A DNA stretch of 64,000 nt from Nitrosococcus wardiae. GTDB lineage: Bacteria; Pseudomonadota; Gammaproteobacteria; Nitrosococcales; Nitrosococcaceae. The stretch covers positions 1,011,659 through 1,075,658 of the forward strand of contig NZ_CP038033.1 of the NCBI RefSeq assembly GCF_004421105.1. Direction: 5' to 3'. The position numbers and the translations under genes were made by a program. The first letter of the stretch is position 1; every line of letters starts with the position of its first letter. The notes under the pieces were generated by a model. It was not told the DNA's origin. It ran no database searches and worked only from the letters and a program-made list of their open reading frames with translations. Shown piece by piece: positions 1 to 9,035 of the stretch.

Positions 1-1573
1 CATAGGTGATGCCGATCGCTGCACTGGTGGTTACCAGCGCCATAATGCTAAGGCGCAGCCATTCGGTCTCAGGCTCCATTCCTAAGAAAAGTAATAGCAG
101 TGGCGCGGTGATCAGGGACGCGGCTATGGCTGCCAATTCTGAATACAGATTAATTCGTTCCCATAGCCACCGCAGGATCAAAACGGAGCCCATTCCGGCA
201 CCGAACAACAGCGAGATGAACCAGGCCGCTTGAATTGATCCCAAATTGGCCATGATTGCAAGCGCAATCACCAGGATCAGGATATTTGCCAATCGCGCTA
301 CGATGACCAATTCATGGCTTTTGGGCTCCCGTTTGAACCAGTGTTGGGAGATTAGGCGATCATAGATATCATTACTCCAGTACGAAGCACCCCAATTCAG
401 GTGCGTGTCCACAGTTGAAGCCAATGCCGCCAATAGACCGACCATCATCAAGCCGCGAATGCCTGGAGGCAGTAACTCGTTAATACCGGTGGCAAAGAGT
501 ATCTCTCGGGAGGTTGCAAAATCTCCGCCGCTGATCTCTTGGGGCGAGAATGGATACAGAACAAGCAAGCCCACCGCAATGGCCAACCAGAGCAGGCTGC
601 GGAGGAAAATCTGCATCCAGGCGAAGACCACCCCAGCCACCCGCGCATCCCGATCAGTGCGGCAAGCCATGGAACGCTGCGCCAGGTAACCGGTGCCATC
701 TGCGTTCATCTGAAATAACCATTGCAGGCCAATCAAGGTCAAGAAGGGCAACAAGAGAGCCGATGTGGCTTCTGGGAAGAACGAGAGCATTCTGCTAGCC
801 TCCTCGGCGCCATAAAGGTGAATGACTTGCGTCGCCAACCCCTCTAGTCCACCCACTTCCTTGATAATAACCCAGGCGTAAATGAAGGTGCCGATCATCG
901 CTAAAATAAACTGGACTACGTCTGTGGCAACCACTGCACGCAACCCGCCCGTGGTCGAATACATGGCCGTGAATAGGAGAATCAGCAGGATCGATATCGC
1001 GTTATTAGTTGTCGCGATCTCTGGTGCAAGGCCCGTTACACTTTCGCCCAGCCGCAGTCCAGTCCCTGCAATGGAAGATACGACCGATTCATAAAAGCCA
1101 CTAGGCAGCCACTCATGCCAAGGCAAGAATACCTCAGTAATACGCACAGTCGCCACCATTACCATAGCGAGAACAACACAATTGATAACCGTGCCGTAGT
1201 AAATTGCCTTCAGACCACGCAGCAGTAACACTCCCCGTCCGCTGTAGCGGGTTTCGGTAAATTCAGCATCAGTAAGCACTCCGCTGCGCCGCCAGCCAAT
1301 GGCAAAGACAAAGGCCATCAACAGAAAGGCAAAACCGTAAATCCAAAGGCGCCAAAGCGCAAAAATCCCGGCTGTGGCGATCAAGCCGGTTACCAGCAGT
1401 GGTGTGTCCGCAGCAGATTGCGTAGCGGCCATAGAAAAGCCTGCCCGCCACCCGGAAATGGTCTTACCGGCAAGAAAGTACTCTTGCAGATTTTGAGAAG
1501 CTGCTCGGCGGGAATATAACCCAGCTGAGATAGCATAAACCACGAAAGCAAGGACAATGAGTAGATCAATCAT
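1..1573 (-). CDS. Sodium:solute symporter (SSS family), 3' end outside window
   Basis: The reverse strand reads open from an ATG at 1573 (MIDLLIVLAFVVYAISAGLYS) to the window edge, about 524 codons without a stop. The product is an inner-membrane, multi-helix protein of the sodium/solute symporter family: it begins with a hydrophobic helix, then the family-like stretch EYFLAGKTISGWRAG, and later YSTTGGLRAVVATDVVQF, a conserved SSS segment. Such proteins import proline, pantothenate, acetate or similar solutes with Na+; the substrate cannot be read from sequence. No operon partner lies upstream; a roughly 700-base gap with a leftward terminator-like hairpin precedes it. Small ORFs on the opposite strand here are shadows. 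The stop codon lies to the left of the window. Confidence 0.9.
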   Translation of the reverse strand, partial: MIDLLIVLAFVVYAISAGLYSRRAASQNLQEYFLAGKTISGWRAGFSMAATQSAADTPLLVTGLIATAGIFALWRLWIYGFAFLLMAFVFAIGWRRSGVLTDAEFTETRYSGRGVLLLRGLKAIYYGTVINCVVLAMVMVATVRITEVFLPWHEWLPSGFYESVVSSIAGTGLRLGESVTGLAPEIATTNNAISILLILLFTAMYSTTGGLRAVVATDVVQFILAMIGTFIYAWVIIKEVGGLEGLATQVIHLYGAEEASRMLSFFPEATSALLLPFLTLIGLQWLFQMNADGTGYLAQRSMACRTDRDARVAGVVFAWMQIFLRSLLWLAIAVGLLVLYPFSPQEISGGDFATSREILFATGINELLPPGIRGLMMVGLLAALASTVDTHLNWGASYWSNDIYDRLISQHWFKREPKSHELVIVARLANILILVIALAIMANLGSIQAAWFISLLFGAGMGSVLILRWLWERINLYSELAAIAASLITAPLLLLFLGMEPETEWLRLSIMALVTTSAAIGITY

Positions 1574-1725
1574 GATACTGAGCGCATATTGTGCAGTTTG
1601 GCGGAAACCCCGAGATAGTTGCTGTCGTAATTCTCAGAAACTTCCTTTCCATTTAGCGACCTATTAGGTTTATCGACTTGCAACTCCACCCATTCTTTTG
1701 CTTTACTTTTAGCAAACGTATTTGT

Positions 1726-1767
1726 ATGAGCTTAGTGGAGCTGTTTTGCGATGTCGATGATTTCTAG
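1726..1767 (+). pseudogene. IS982-type transposase N-terminal relic
   Basis: Thirteen codons from ATG read MSLVELFCDVDDF and then stop. They match the start of an IS982-family transposase, which also appears at 57252 (MSLETLFCDVD) and in diverged form near 58790 (FCEVDDFCQAF). Nothing else of the element is recognisable here, so this is a short scar. Confidence 0.45.
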
Positions 1768-1862
1768 CGCATTGGTTTCTGAGTGGCCGTAGTCCAGGTA
1801 GAGAGCAGCCTACGGGGAATTAGCAGCCGAGTCGATGCTAGCTAGGATTAGCACCAGAGTTT

Positions 1863-1893
1863 AAAAAAAAATAGCCCGGAGGGGATCCGGGCT
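1863..1893 (-). terminator. Leftward intrinsic terminator-like hairpin
   Basis: AGCCCGG (1873-1879) pairs with CCGGGCT (1887-1893), and a run of A on the plus strand at 1863-1871 gives a U-tract on the minus strand. It would stop transcripts moving left into the symporter gene. The nearest upstream minus-strand gene is the DedA-like gene, 380 bases away, so either that mRNA has a long tail or an unseen small RNA ends here. Confidence 0.55.
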
Positions 1894-2272
1894 AAAGGGT
1901 TTAGAGATAGTACCACGACTTTTCCGCCTCGTGGCCAGGCTGAATTAGAAAAGCTGTTATGGGTAAGTATATTTTTATGCTCGCGAGTATTCTATAGAGG
2001 AATACCCTATCAGGGATAACCCTAAGATAGGAGACGGGATCGAACCACCGAGTTGGTGAGGTCTATCATCTTTTTGAGTAGTTTGAATATAATGCGGCAG
2101 AGCTGTTGTCCCAGTGCGCGGATGGCCTGATTATGGTTTTCCCTCGGCCTGTTTTTTCTCACAGTGATGCTCGATGTGCTCATTTGGAAGTCTTACCATA
2201 CGCTAAATATAGCATTGAATATTTGACTGTGAGAACTGAGCCTTTTGCTCTAATATTGCCTCGGCTTATAAT

Positions 2273-2965
2273 TCAATCCGAGTCTTGCCTTACTTCACCG
2301 GAATTGCTTGTTAACTTTGAGTGGCGGCGAGAAAATTCGGTGATGAGGCCGAACAGGACCAGGATTATTAACGCCCCCGTGGCTTCGTTCAAATCATGCT
2401 TATACAAGGATTCGCCCAGCATAATAAACACTACTGCGTAAACTAAAGTCACCGTAAAAGAAACCAAAAAATAGGTTAAGAAAGGCACACCACCTATGCT
2501 GAGTAGATAGTTTTTTATAAAAATTGGTAAACCGGGCACTAATCTTACGATCAAAGTGAATCTGAACTCATGCCCAGGCCACACCGTAGGCAGGGTATAG
2601 CGCGTATGCGCCAATAACCTTTCTAATATTCGCCGCAGCCCGCTCCGGGCAATCCAGTAACACAGCACCAGATTAACTGCTAAACTCAGCGCTGAGCCTA
2701 TCAGGCCTAGGGTCATGCCAAAGGTTGCCCCCACTAGCAAGTAAAAGGGGGTTATCGGAATCCCAAACGCGGGCATAATTGCCAGGGCGGTAAAAAAAGG
2801 CAAGGCCCCGGCGTCCCGTTTCCATGCTAGAAAAGCTTCATAATCCCAAGCAAACCAGAGCCCTGCACCGAGTATTATCATCGACACAATACCAATTACC
2901 TTACTCCAGCTAGAGTATCCTTCTCTAGCGATCACCTCGCTAGCTTGCTGCTTTTTTGTCTGCAC
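2273..2965 (-). CDS. TVP38/TMEM64 (DedA-like, VTT domain) membrane protein
   Basis: This 230-residue integral inner-membrane protein belongs to the VTT/SNARE-associated superfamily. An N-terminal helix (about residues 22-42) is followed by the family core: a re-entrant region with PAFGIPITPFYLLVGATFG (about 69-87), a helix ending LCYWIARSGLRR, and the conserved F-x-L-I-V-R-L-V-P-G-L-P sequence (about 136-148) followed by N-Y-LLS-IGGV. The C-terminus is soluble and basic. Relatives act in membrane homeostasis, envelope stress tolerance or lipid flipping, but the exact role is unknown. The start ATG at 2965 follows a purine-rich GGAGTAAT. It stands alone, with 340 bases to the divergent opgD. 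Confidence 0.85.
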   Translation of the reverse strand: MQTKKQQASEVIAREGYSSWSKVIGIVSMIILGAGLWFAWDYEAFLAWKRDAGALPFFTALAIMPAFGIPITPFYLLVGATFGMTLGLIGSALSLAVNLVLCYWIARSGLRRILERLLAHTRYTLPTVWPGHEFRFTLIVRLVPGLPIFIKNYLLSIGGVPFLTYFLVSFTVTLVYAVVFIMLGESLYKHDLNEATGALIILVLFGLITEFSRRHSKLTSNSGEVRQDSD

Positions 2966-3305
2966 GACATTACTCCTCTGCTTGCCGTTAATTCGCCACC
3001 TAGGGAGCGAGAGGGGGAATCACGGATTATATATTATGAACTACTCTCGCAAATCCTTCAGACTATGTAAGCAATTAGCAAGACTTGGCCCTTTGATTTA
3101 TGATGTCATTATCATATCCGCCTAACGAGCCTGTATATCAGATGGTAGACTCCTTTATCTTTCAGTAGGGGGCGTTGAACGTAGCGAAACCTACCATGAT
3201 CAGAATGCTATGGAGGGGAATGGAGAATTTTTGTCCAGTCTTTAGTGCGGGTCAGCTTTTGTATTAAAATACACCCCATTCTGACCACTTCAGCATAATG
3301 GCAAT
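2966..3305. other. Divergent intergenic region with attC-like half site
   Basis: This region separates the divergent DedA-like and opgD genes. On the minus strand bases 3120-3135 read TACAGGCTCGTTAGGC, the same 16-mer that ends the cassette junction at 9029-9044. It may be a lone integron-site relic or a dispersed repeat. No gene is visible. Confidence 0.4.
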
Positions 3306-4919
3306 ATGGCAATGAAAAGACGCATTTTTCTGCAAAGTGCTGCCCTAGCCGGTGGCGCCCTATCTTCCCTCTCTTCTTTATTGGCATGGGCTGCTAGTGG
3401 TGAAAAAATCAAATTGATTGGCGGACCAGAACCCTTTAATTATGCCTGGCTGAAAGGTCTGGCCCGTACGCTGGCCACTCAGCCTTACCAGAGCTATGCA
3501 GCTAAGCTGCCGGCCTCCCTGCAAAATCTGACTTGGGATCAATATCAGCAGCTGCAGTACCAGCGTGATCATGCGCTCTGGGGCGATCGTGACAGCAATT
3601 TCCGCGCTCAGTTTTTCCATCTAGGGCTTTATTTCAAAACCCCGGTGCGCATGTATAAAGTGAGCAACGGTCAGGCCCAGGAGATCGCTTACGATCCGGC
3701 TATGTTTACTTACGGCAAATCCGGAGTGGAGCCGAGCAAGCTGCCGAAGGATCTGGGTTTTGCTGGTTTCCGCCTCAACTACCACAGTGACTGGACCCGG
3801 GATGTGGCGGCCTTTCTCGGCGCCAGCTACTTTCGCGCCGTAGGAGGGGAGATGCAGTACGGCTTATCCGCCCGTGGACTGGCCATTGATACCGCCATGC
3901 CGCGTCCGGAGGAGTTTCCTGAGTTTGTACGTTTCTGGCTGGAGCAGCCAGCAGATAACAGCCAATCGCTGGTAGTCTATGCCCTGCTGGATTCCTCCAG
4001 TACCAGCGGTGCCTACCGCTTCACCATCACTCCTGGGGATACTCTGGTCATGGATATGGATGTCGCTCTGTATCCGCGCAAGCCTATTGAACGCCTGGGT
4101 ATTGCACCCATTACCAGCATGTATATGGTGGGGGAGAACGACCGCCGCGCCAATTGGGACTGGCGTCCGGAAATCCATGATGCTGATGGTCTAGCCATTT
4201 GGACAGGCAATGGTGAGTGGATCTGGCGGCCGCTCAATAACCCGCGCCAGATGCGCTTCAACGCTTATGATGATAATAATCTCCATGGCTTCGGCCTGCT
4301 GCAGCGCGACCGCAATTTCGACCACTATCAGGATGATGGGGCGTTCTATGATAAGCGCCCTAGTCTCTGGGTGGAGCCCAAGGATGCCTGGGGAAAAGGT
4401 TCGGTGCAGCTGGTGGAAATCCCTACTCTAGATGAAACCTTCGATAATGTTGTGGCCTTCTGGAATCCAAAAGAGCTGGTAAAGCCGGGGCAAGAATACC
4501 TTTATAGTTATCGCCTCTACTGGAGTGGGTTGCCCCCTGTCCACACTCCCCTAGCCTATGTGGTGGCCACCCGTAGCGGCTTGGGTGGGGTAGTGGGCCG
4601 GCGCCGTAATTATTTTAGCTGGCGTTTTACTGTGGATTTTATCGGCGGCAAGCTGGCACTGCTGGGTAAGGATGCCAAACTGGAAGCGGTGGTGACCTCT
4701 TCCCGTGGCCGAGTGGAGCTGCTCTCCTGCCGGCCTCAGCTACACATCGGCGGCTATCGGGCCCAGTTTGATATAGTGCCGCTGGATGTAAAGCAGGACC
4801 CCATCGATATCCGTTTATTCCTCAAGCTGGGTAAGGAAGCGATGAGCGAAACTTGGCTGTACCAGTGGAATCCGCCGCCTGCTAATGAGCGGGATCTGCG
4901 TAATCCAGGCCACCTGTAA
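3306..4919 (+). CDS. opgD: Periplasmic glucan biosynthesis protein OpgD/MdoD
   Basis: This 537-residue periplasmic protein is needed for osmoregulated (membrane-derived) glucan synthesis, acting on beta-glucan backbones delivered by OpgH. The N-terminus has a twin-arginine signal (KRRIFLQSAALAGG, ending near LLAWAASG), which distinguishes the Tat-exported OpgD from Sec-exported OpgG. The body carries the MdoG-type beta-sandwich signatures YGKSGVEPSKLPKDLGFAGFRLNY and, later, PITSMYMVGENDRR and FDNVVAFWNPK. Length matches OpgD of enterobacteria. Two starts are possible: ATG 3306 or ATG 3312 (MKRRIFL), the latter placing the arginines closer to the N-terminus. No opgH lies within the window. 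Confidence 0.9.
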   Translation: MAMKRRIFLQSAALAGGALSSLSSLLAWAASGEKIKLIGGPEPFNYAWLKGLARTLATQPYQSYAAKLPASLQNLTWDQYQQLQYQRDHALWGDRDSNFRAQFFHLGLYFKTPVRMYKVSNGQAQEIAYDPAMFTYGKSGVEPSKLPKDLGFAGFRLNYHSDWTRDVAAFLGASYFRAVGGEMQYGLSARGLAIDTAMPRPEEFPEFVRFWLEQPADNSQSLVVYALLDSSSTSGAYRFTITPGDTLVMDMDVALYPRKPIERLGIAPITSMYMVGENDRRANWDWRPEIHDADGLAIWTGNGEWIWRPLNNPRQMRFNAYDDNNLHGFGLLQRDRNFDHYQDDGAFYDKRPSLWVEPKDAWGKGSVQLVEIPTLDETFDNVVAFWNPKELVKPGQEYLYSYRLYWSGLPPVHTPLAYVVATRSGLGGVVGRRRNYFSWRFTVDFIGGKLALLGKDAKLEAVVTSSRGRVELLSCRPQLHIGGYRAQFDIVPLDVKQDPIDIRLFLKLGKEAMSETWLYQWNPPPANERDLRNPGHL

Positions 4920-5085
4920 GTCTACCTGCAAAGGGAAGGAGTAGGGGGCGAAACTGTGTGTAGATATCATTCAGCTGCCATGTCCCTCTGGGACAGTGCG
5001 CCTTCAGATTCCAGTCTTCTCAGTAGTCAAATCTACATCCACCTCTGGCCAATAGAAATGATCCGGAGACGGTTCCTCGACATTG

Positions 5086-5174
5086 TATTTAGAAACAATG
5101 GGCTAAGTTTTATTTCATGCTGACCTTAGAATTTAATATTCTAAATAGTAAATAGCAATAGACAAGACTTGACC
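5086..5174. repeat. Dispersed repeat A, copy 1
   Basis: About 90 bases nearly identical to 15483-15574; the last 45 bases (..tagtaaatagcaatagacaagacttgacc) recur at 11813-11872 and 16402-16446. The conserved end reads caagacttgacc. It resembles the repeats linked to REP-associated tyrosine transposases, and a relic of such a transposase lies at 7075-7440. Confidence 0.75.
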
Positions 5175-5211
5175 TATTAAGATAACCCCTTAATGCTGAC
5201 TTCGCTGAGCC

Positions 5212-6795
5212 TTACACCACAATAATCACGCCTTCGTTGCCTCGCAGTTCCACAACTCCATGGACTTCTTCTTTTTCGCGATTCATAAAAGTGGAGAGTA
5301 AAATGCGACCATGCCTGCCCCCTTCACCAATATTGAAGTTTTGGGGTTCTGCGCTCAGGTTCAGCACTACCAGCAATCGTCGTTCACCACCTTGGCGTTG
5401 ATAAGCGATAAATGGATCCTTCCGGGGGACGGATATATAGGCGCCAGATATCAGCGTTGGCTCGCACCGACGCAGATTAATGAGGCGTCGATATAAGTTC
5501 AATAATGAGTGTGGATCATTGTGTTGGACAGCGACATTAACCGTCGAGAAATCCTCAGCTACGGGCAGCCAGGGTTGACCGCTCGTGAAACCGGCATGTT
5601 CGCGGTTGTCCCATTGCATGGGCGTGCGAAAGGGATCACGGCTGCGATCTGTCCGTTTTCCTTGTGGATCTTCCTCCTGTTCGGGTGCAATAGGGACATC
5701 TTGCATCCCAATCTCGGCGCCGTAGTAAAGTGTAGGCGTCCCGCGCAGAGTCATATGAAGCATCGCTGCTACCCGAGCCTGCTCGCCTTGCGCACGGCTG
5801 GCAATGCGAGTCGAATCATGGGTGCTAATGGTCCAGGTGGGCCAGCCCTCCGCCGGAAGCTGATTTTCGTAGTGGTCGATGGTGCTGGCCAGTTTATCAG
5901 CGTTCCAGGGTGACCAAGCGAGTTGTAGATTAAGTGGCAGATGTAACTCTGGTGCCTGCTTACCGTAATAGCTTACTACCTTCTCAATCGGCAGATACAG
6001 CTCACCTGCTAGCATGCGGTCATCATAGTCATCGACCACCCGCCGTATCATGGCGAAAACATCATGTACGGTGGGTTGATCGCGAGTGTACTTAGGAAGT
6101 ACCGCTTTGTCTGGTGCCTGGTCAGGTTGATAATCCGGATTGGGTGGGTTATCGCGGAATTGATCATCCTTAATCAAAAGACAAGTAGCGTCAATTCGAA
6201 AGCCATCCACGCCTCGTTCAAGCCAAAACCGTAACACATCCAGCATGGCCTGCTGAACCTCTGGATTGCGCCAGTTAAGATCGGGTTGCTCTTTCAGGAA
6301 AGTATGACAGTAGTATTGGTCGGTCTCATTAGACCACTCCCAGACACTGCCGCCAAATACACTAATCCAATTGCTAGGTGGTGCGCCGTCCGGCTTAGGA
6401 TCACGCCAGATATACCAATCTCTTTTAGGATTATCGCGGCTTGAGCGGGATTCCATAAACCAGGGATGTTGATCAGAAGTATGGTTGGGTATCCAGTCTA
6501 GGATAATTTTTATTCCGCGATCGTGGGCTTGTGTTACCAGAGCGTCAAAATCGTTCAACGTCCCGAAGAGAGGATGGATATCCGTATAATCGGTCACATC
6601 ATAGCCAAATTCGGCCATAGGCGATGGATAGATGGGGGATAACCAAATTGCTTCGATGCCCAGGGACTGAATATAGTCAAGCTTGTTGATAACACCAGGC
6701 AGATCACCTTCTCCGTCACCGTTGGTATCAAAGAAGGAGCGGACGATGAGCTGATAGATCACGCCATATTGCCACCAGTGAAGATTTTTGGTCAT
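5212..6795 (-). CDS. GH13 alpha-glucosidase / alpha-amylase family enzyme
   Basis: This 527-residue cytoplasmic glycoside hydrolase has no signal peptide. It shows the full (beta/alpha)8 motif set: DWIPNHTSD (region I), GFRIDAT with nucleophile Asp202 (region II), MLAGELYLP with acid/base Glu265 (region III) and STHDSTR with Asp327 (region IV). The start WWQYGVIYQLIVRSFFDTNGDGEGDLPG is typical of oligo-1,6-glucosidase/alpha-glucosidase and trehalose-synthase-like enzymes. The 'LAGELYLP' form and lack of a C-terminal maltokinase favour an alpha-glucosidase acting on maltose, sucrose or related oligosaccharides. It is monocistronic and transcribed leftwards, ending 292 bases from opgD. Confidence 0.9.
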   Translation of the reverse strand: MTKNLHWWQYGVIYQLIVRSFFDTNGDGEGDLPGVINKLDYIQSLGIEAIWLSPIYPSPMAEFGYDVTDYTDIHPLFGTLNDFDALVTQAHDRGIKIILDWIPNHTSDQHPWFMESRSSRDNPKRDWYIWRDPKPDGAPPSNWISVFGGSVWEWSNETDQYYCHTFLKEQPDLNWRNPEVQQAMLDVLRFWLERGVDGFRIDATCLLIKDDQFRDNPPNPDYQPDQAPDKAVLPKYTRDQPTVHDVFAMIRRVVDDYDDRMLAGELYLPIEKVVSYYGKQAPELHLPLNLQLAWSPWNADKLASTIDHYENQLPAEGWPTWTISTHDSTRIASRAQGEQARVAAMLHMTLRGTPTLYYGAEIGMQDVPIAPEQEEDPQGKRTDRSRDPFRTPMQWDNREHAGFTSGQPWLPVAEDFSTVNVAVQHNDPHSLLNLYRRLINLRRCEPTLISGAYISVPRKDPFIAYQRQGGERRLLVVLNLSAEPQNFNIGEGGRHGRILLSTFMNREKEEVHGVVELRGNEGVIIVV

Positions 6796-6877
6796 ACGCC
6801 TTCTTTAATGTTTACGACTATCCTTGAAAAGGTATTCTCCGCTTGTCTTGAGAGCGCTAGGGCGCTTCTTTCATTCA

Positions 6878-7004
6878 CAGGGTTATACTCTTTCAAAGTC
6901 CCTCTTCCCGGATGATTGCCCAGCTGTTAATTCAAAGTTTGCTTAAATTCCGGTGGGGACAAATCATCTTTAAATAGGTTTAGCACTTCTACTTTAGTTT
7001 TCAA
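6878..7004. repeat. Dispersed repeat B, copy 1
   Basis: From cagggttatactctttcaaa to actttagttttcaa this ~127-base block matches 12667-12805 with scattered differences and small gaps. Neither copy codes. It is probably a piece of a former mobile element or an end region duplicated in the integron area. Confidence 0.7.
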
Positions 7005-7074
7005 GTAACACCGGCATCAATTCACGAGGAGGAAAGGGGAGGCTACCCTTTTTTTCTAGGACGCCCTATAGGTC

Positions 7075-7440
7075 GATACTGCAATATTCTACCCGCAATT
7101 TTCGCTCTCACCGGATTTCGCTCTACATACCGGATCGCTGCCCATAAATAGGCATCGTCCAAGGGCGATGAGAAAAACCGGCCTTGCCACACAGGGCCTT
7201 TCCAACCGCGTGCCCAATTAACTCTTTGCGCATACGTATGTGCAATGGTTTCAATACCTGTTGCAAGCCTTCTTCGCTCTCTGGGACGGCGACAAGATGA
7301 ATAGAGTTTGTCATCAAACAGTACGCCAGAATTTCAACTTAGTGTTTGCCCCAGTATTCTTTCATCCAAACGAGATAAACCGTGCGATCTTCCTCCGTAA
7401 AAAAATACGTTCTATCGTTGAGTGATGTGGTGCGGTATCC
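7075..7440 (-). pseudogene. REP-associated tyrosine transposase (Y1, IS200-like) relic
   Basis: The minus strand encodes, across several frames, CLMTNSIHLVAVP, then WARGWKGPVWQGRFFSSPLDDAYLW, AAIRYVERNPVRAKIAG and finally RPIGRPRKKG. This is the order of a TnpA_REP (RAYT) transposase: the HuH-type motif N-x-IHLV, then the WQGRFFSS and RYVERNPVRA blocks. At least two frameshifts and an in-frame stop separate the parts, and the catalytic-Tyr region is disrupted, so it is dead. It lies between repeat B and the csp terminator. Such transposases mobilise REP-like palindromes, which fits the dispersed repeats in this window. Confidence 0.8.
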
Positions 7441-7535
7441 TCCCAAAAACCACTGGGCTTAATGAAGCCTCTCCTTTTCCATCCGTTTTCTTCATTCAGC
7501 AATTAAGATATTACTCCCTTACTTTATTTTGGAGC

Positions 7536-7568
7536 AAAAAAAAGCCGGCACTAGAGGCCGGCTTTTTC
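7536..7568 (-). terminator. Intrinsic terminator of the cold-shock gene
   Basis: AGCCGGC and GCCGGCT around a short loop, with A8 before and T5 after, make a bidirectional terminator 18 bases past the cold-shock gene stop. Confidence 0.85.
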
Positions 7569-7585
7569 TCAAAGGAAGGTGGTTT

Positions 7586-7798
7586 TTATAAAACAGTCAC
7601 CTGGTCAGCTTGAGGGCCTTTCTGGCCGGGGACTTCAATGAAGCTGACTTGCTGACCTTCCTCGAGGGACTTATGGCCATAGCCCGTGATAGAACGGAAG
7701 TGTACAAACAGATCACTACCGCCGCTTTCCCGTTGTATAAAGCCATAACCTTTTGCATCGTTGAACCACTTTACGGTTCCTGTTTCTTGTACTGACAT
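7586..7798 (-). CDS. Cold-shock domain protein (CspA family)
   Basis: This 70-residue single cold-shock-domain protein binds single-stranded RNA and DNA and acts as an RNA chaperone. It has RNP1 (KGYGFIQ, residues 16-22) and RNP2 (DLFVHF, 29-34). The start is [16 protein letters not shown], as in CspA/CspE. The start ATG at 7798 is preceded by a purine-poor leader; long 5' leaders are typical of the family. A strong terminator follows at 7536-7568. Which paralogue class it is (cold-induced or constitutive) cannot be told. Confidence 0.93.
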   Translation of the reverse strand: MSVQETGTVKWFNDAKGYGFIQRESGGSDLFVHFRSITGYGHKSLEEGQQVSFIEVPGQKGPQADQVTVL

Positions 7799-8519
7799 AG
7801 AAATTTCTCAAAAATAATGTAACTCTCTGACATTATAGAAATGCCAGTGAATAAAACTACGTATCGAAGGGGGAACGAATTAGGGCAGAAATGAATTTTT
7901 GGGAAAAAAACAACAACTACACAAATACGTGATCCTTAAATACCCTCGCCTTTTCTATCCTAGTTAAGAGGAAAGGCTGTCTTTATGATATATGATTAAG
8001 GGGATAATAACAAGCTTTATCGAACGTGATTACGCCTTGCTCAAATAAAGAAACCCCGCGAAATAGCCTGCGGCAACAATCCGGTCATCTCCCCCATCGG
8101 AGGGAGGGGTAATCTTGATCTGATTATGCGGCGCTAGGATTATCCTCGCAGTACGGATCCGTGCCGGCCGTCGCCGGTCATCCGGCTGAGAGCCGTTCCG
8201 AGAGTGCACGGAGTAGCATCGCACCGTCGTTACCCCTCCAAACGCTGCCATGCATGCACGCTAGCGTTGTGGGCTCGCTCATGGCCAGACGTTCTACTAG
8301 TCTCACGGCAGTGATTACTTTTGTTGTGTAGTGAACGGTGGATACTAAATAGTTCTTCTAGCCGTAATGATGAAGCCGTGCTGCGTAACGAGCCTGTAGA
8401 AAAACTTATATTTTGCCACAGGCGCACTTTCACAAACTGCGCGCTTGCAGGGAGGAGGTAAGGGTCTACCATCAGGGCTTGCCATATATAGGTTGAATAT
8501 TTTGATGTGAGAATTGACC
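7799..8519. other. Gene-free integron flank with repeats
   Basis: No supported gene; overlapping short minus-strand ORFs (8030-8605) share no family features. It contains a REP-like stretch at about 8480-8525 (gaatattttgatgtgagaattgaccc) and repeat C at 8386-8456. The 8030-8250 part is moderately GC-rich and unexplained; it could be an eroded cassette. Confidence 0.5.
8386..8456. repeat. Repeat C, copy 1 (attC-like half)
   Basis: Seventy bases almost identical to 9032-9100. Read on the minus strand it ends ..TTTTTCTACAGGCTCGTTA, and GCCTGTgg/ctACAGGC within it can pair. In copy 2 this block ends exactly at the core site that opens the hicAB cassette, so I read it as the right half of an integron attC or a repeat inserted into one. 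Confidence 0.6.
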
Positions 8520-8582
8520 CTTTTGGCAAGCGGCCTTAGCGTCCTGGAGCTTTGCAGGATTTGCTTGAGCGACGGGTTAGGC
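8520..8582 (-). other. attC site of the hicAB cassette (right part eroded)
   Basis: Read on the minus strand, GCCTAAC (8582-8576) overlaps the hicB stop codon and is followed by CCGTCGCTCAAG, the classical attC left half. GGACGCTAAGGCCGCTTGCC lies about 40 bases further on, like the inner right arm. The closing GTTRRRY core is missing and REP-like sequence begins instead. GCCTAAC is the exact reverse complement of GTTAGGC at the start of the cassette (9029-9035). Confidence 0.65.
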
Positions 8583-8792
8583 GATATCAATGTCAACGTA
8601 TTCAACTTGACTGCTTGGTGGAGGAATTAGCTCACCATCCTCTCGCATTCCTTCAAGATGAAACTCAATGGCTTCCCGAATCTCTGATTCGACTTCCTCA
8701 ATGGTAGAACCGGTAGCTACGCACCCAGGGAGGTCTGGGACATAGGCAGAATAGTTGCTTGCAGCCTTTTCAATAACGATTGCATATTTCAT
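8577..8792 (-). CDS. hicB: HicB-family antitoxin
   Basis: This 71-residue antitoxin has the HicB fold: MKYAIVIEKAASNYSAYVPDLPGCVATG at the start, then TIEEVESEIREAIEFHLEGM, the helix that packs on HicA. It binds and inhibits the HicA mRNA interferase and, with a DNA-binding domain, represses its own operon. This copy is short and ends with an acidic tail (EYVDIDIA) without a visible C-terminal HTH or RHH domain, as in many HicB relatives. It starts 12 bases after hicA stops, in the hicA-hicB order. The stop codon overlaps the attC core GCCTAAC. Confidence 0.92.
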   Translation of the reverse strand: MKYAIVIEKAASNYSAYVPDLPGCVATGSTIEEVESEIREAIEFHLEGMREDGELIPPPSSQVEYVDIDIA

Positions 8793-8804
8793 GAGAATCC
8801 CTAT

Positions 8805-8993
8805 CTATTTCCAGCCAGCTTGCTTGAAAATGCTATTGATGGTTCCGGGTGCCAGATCATCACCAGGCTTTCCCGAAACTGTGACCCGGCCCAACTTGGA
8901 CGGGTGTTTGAACTGGCGATGGCTACCCCGAATTGAGTGGAGGTACCAGCCGTCGTCTTTCAATTTATGGAGAATATCACGGACTTTCATCAT
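8805..8993 (-). CDS. hicA: HicA-family mRNA interferase toxin
   Basis: This 62-residue toxin has a dsRBD-like fold. It carries the family blocks VRDILHKLKDDGWYL, the catalytic histidine in RGSHRQFKHP (His25), and TVSGKPGDDLAPGTINSIFKQAG. HicA cleaves mRNA and halts growth when HicB is degraded. Length is normal and no key residue is lost, so it looks functional. It is the first gene of a two-gene module that forms an integron cassette (9034 down to about 8520). Toxin-antitoxin cassettes are common in chromosomal integrons and help stabilise arrays. Confidence 0.93.
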   Translation of the reverse strand: MMKVRDILHKLKDDGWYLHSIRGSHRQFKHPSKLGRVTVSGKPGDDLAPGTINSIFKQAGWK

Positions 8994-9028
8994 TTTGACA
9001 GCTTCGCTATGGGCATGGTTTCATGCTT

Positions 9029-9035
9029 GCCTAAC
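9029..9035 (-). other. Integron core site GTTAGGC opening the hicAB cassette
   Basis: On the minus strand GTTAGGC fits the GTTRRRY consensus, 36 bases upstream of hicA, and is complementary to GCCTAAC at the far end of the same cassette. Confidence 0.7.

Larger units (their letters stand above)
1574..2272. other. Intergenic region between symporter and DedA genes
   Basis: I see no convincing gene. It holds the IS982 scar (1726), the terminator-like hairpin (1863-1893) and, at about 2213-2250, a degenerate copy of the 'gaatatttga..tgtgagaactgacc' repeat also present near 8490 and 35040. A tRNA T-arm-like stretch near 2036-2055 lacks the rest of a tRNA. Confidence 0.5.

Noticed and set aside
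2030-2080. tRNA-like T-arm (gggatcgaaccacc) on the minus strand
   Set aside because: No anticodon arm, D arm or matching acceptor stem could be placed; at most a tRNA-derived fragment.
8230-8605. Overlapping minus-strand ORFs upstream of the csp gene
   Set aside because: They run through repeat C, REP-like sequence and the hicB 3' end and have no domain features.
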